A stretch of 64,000 nucleotides of DNA, taken from assembly GCF_030867145.1 (NCBI RefSeq), contig NC_134415.1:15850417-15914416 (forward strand). The letters run 5' to 3'. The notes below the pieces were generated by a model, which was not told where the DNA came from, searched no databases, and worked only from the letters and a program-made list of their open reading frames with translations. Positions 63,055 through 64,000 of this stretch are shown here, piece by piece. The position numbers and the translations under genes were made by a program. Every line of letters starts with the position of its first letter. Position 1 is the first letter of the stretch. The stretch is from Opisthocomus hoazin. Taxonomy: Eukaryota; Chordata; Aves; Opisthocomiformes; Opisthocomidae.

Positions 63055-63200
63055 ATCAGCGTGCTCTTAAATTAAAAAGACTCAGTAAGCAGTAAAGTGT
63101 CGTAGTGCTTGTCAAAAACTGCCTCCATATTATCTGTAGGTTCCTTCTCTGCAAGCTTCCTCCTTGTACAATTACTTAACAACTTGCTTGCTTAAAGAGT
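63055..63200 (-). other. Possible first untranslated NLRC4 exon
   Basis: On the minus strand a good donor, GAT|GTGAGTAA, ends at 63,055 after purine-rich sequence resembling a 5' UTR. A 17-codon frame starting MEAVFDKHYD lies inside and could act as an upstream ORF. The exon ends in T and cannot by itself complete the split ATG, so it would have to splice to the 58-nt exon. The 5' limit given is arbitrary. No TATA box or CpG island was seen nearby. Confidence 0.25.
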
Positions 63201-64000
63201 ACGTTGTGCAATACCGTTCTGTCACCAGAAACATATGGAACTGTCTCTTGATGTAAAGCAAGTTCCAGTTTGTAACTATTTGAAATTTTACGATACAGCA
63301 GTTACCAAAAACCTATCTTCAGTCCAGCATTAATGGTCAAGTTAGAAAACATTTCTACTACCAGCAGAAATGAGTGTATCTACAATGCATTTACCTCATT
63401 CACTCTTAAATGGTTTCACTGAAAGATAGTAACTTTAATTCATGAGTGAGGTGTTCACTGGGGGACTCTGTGATACCTTGACTAAACCATGCAGTCTTGC
63501 TGTTCCAAGAAGCCAGGGCTCCAGGTTTTCCTCACTAATTAGAGCAGCACTGTCTCCAGCAACTAAACATAGCGAGGTGGGCCCATAGAGAGGGTCTAAC
63601 AACCCAAGATGCAAATGCAAAAGCCATTTCAAAGTGGATGATTTATACTAGCAGCATAAAGATTAGCCTAATCTGATATTACTCTGAGATATTAGGAATA
63701 AAACTCCCCAGCAACTCTGCCTACTTCCCCTGTCACAACAGTTGGCTCCAGACTTCCCCCGAGAAATCAGAGGGTGACTCAACGTCAATGATTCTGACTT
63801 CCTTTTTTGCACAGTAAATATCACAAAATGTTCCAGCAAGTTCATATGCTGCATGATTCTTGTATTTCTAAGATTAAAATTAAACAGGAGCCCTTCCTAA
63901 GATAGCCATTTGCAGATAGATTGTATTTGTGGCTGTCCGACCGGGCCTTTGTATGCAGCACAGCTTTCTACAGCCTTTTTAAACACTTCCTTTCCCTTTT
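63201..64000. other. Putative NLRC4 upstream flank
   Basis: Non-coding AT-rich sequence upstream of the possible first exon. No TATA box at a convincing distance, no CpG island and no neighbouring gene were recognised before the window ends. Confidence 0.4.

Noticed and set aside
1..64000. CRISPR arrays, operons, tRNA or rRNA genes, LTR retroviruses
   Set aside because: No regularly spaced repeats, compact gene strings, cloverleaf-like sequence or paired LTRs with retroviral genes were seen on either strand. The only mobile DNA recognised is LINE, SINE-like and palindromic repeat.

Overview
This window looks like bird nuclear DNA. It is AT-rich and mostly non-coding, has one spliced vertebrate immune gene, and its interspersed repeats are CR1 LINEs. 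The two youngest CR1 copies end in the ATTCTGTG octamer array typical of avian CR1. No bacterial, plasmid or viral coding organisation is visible. Most short open frames across the window behave like chance frames. The species cannot be named from the sequence alone.

The only confidently recognised gene is NLRC4 (NLR family CARD domain-containing 4), on the minus strand. Seven coding exons lie between 49,714 and 59,788. All junctions are GT-AG and in phase 1. Spliced, they give an uninterrupted frame of about 1,031 residues, against 1,024 in human: CARD, then NBD/HD1/WHD/HD2 in one 1,992-bp exon, then a leucine-rich repeat tail over five small exons. The ATG is apparently split by an intron: its A would come from a 58-nt upstream exon (61,406-61,463) that has a strong acceptor, a strong donor, an in-frame stop just upstream and an optimal Kozak context. 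A first untranslated exon may lie near 63,055-63,200. NLRC4 introns carry three old CR1 fragments.

Positions 1 to about 49,700 hold no gene I can support. This flank contains: CR1 remnants at 0.9, 2.9, 8.8 and 36 kb; two young, nearly identical CR1 copies placed 5'-to-5' at 18.2-19.1 and 19.9-21.0 kb; traces of old SINE/L3-like and palindromic amniote repeats; and an isolated CpG-rich island near 34.1-34.4 kb. In human, the 3' side of NLRC4 is occupied by SLC30A6. No SLC30A6 coding was recognised in the 49 kb on that side here, so the local gene order is either expanded or rearranged.

Functionally the window is one inflammasome gene beside a repeat-bearing gene-poor flank. In mammals NLRC4 is switched on by NAIP sensors that have bound flagellin or type III secretion proteins; it then polymerises and recruits caspase-1 through its CARD. 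The catalytic, autoinhibitory and CARD features seen here suggest a working protein, although expression and a bird partner sensor cannot be judged from this DNA.
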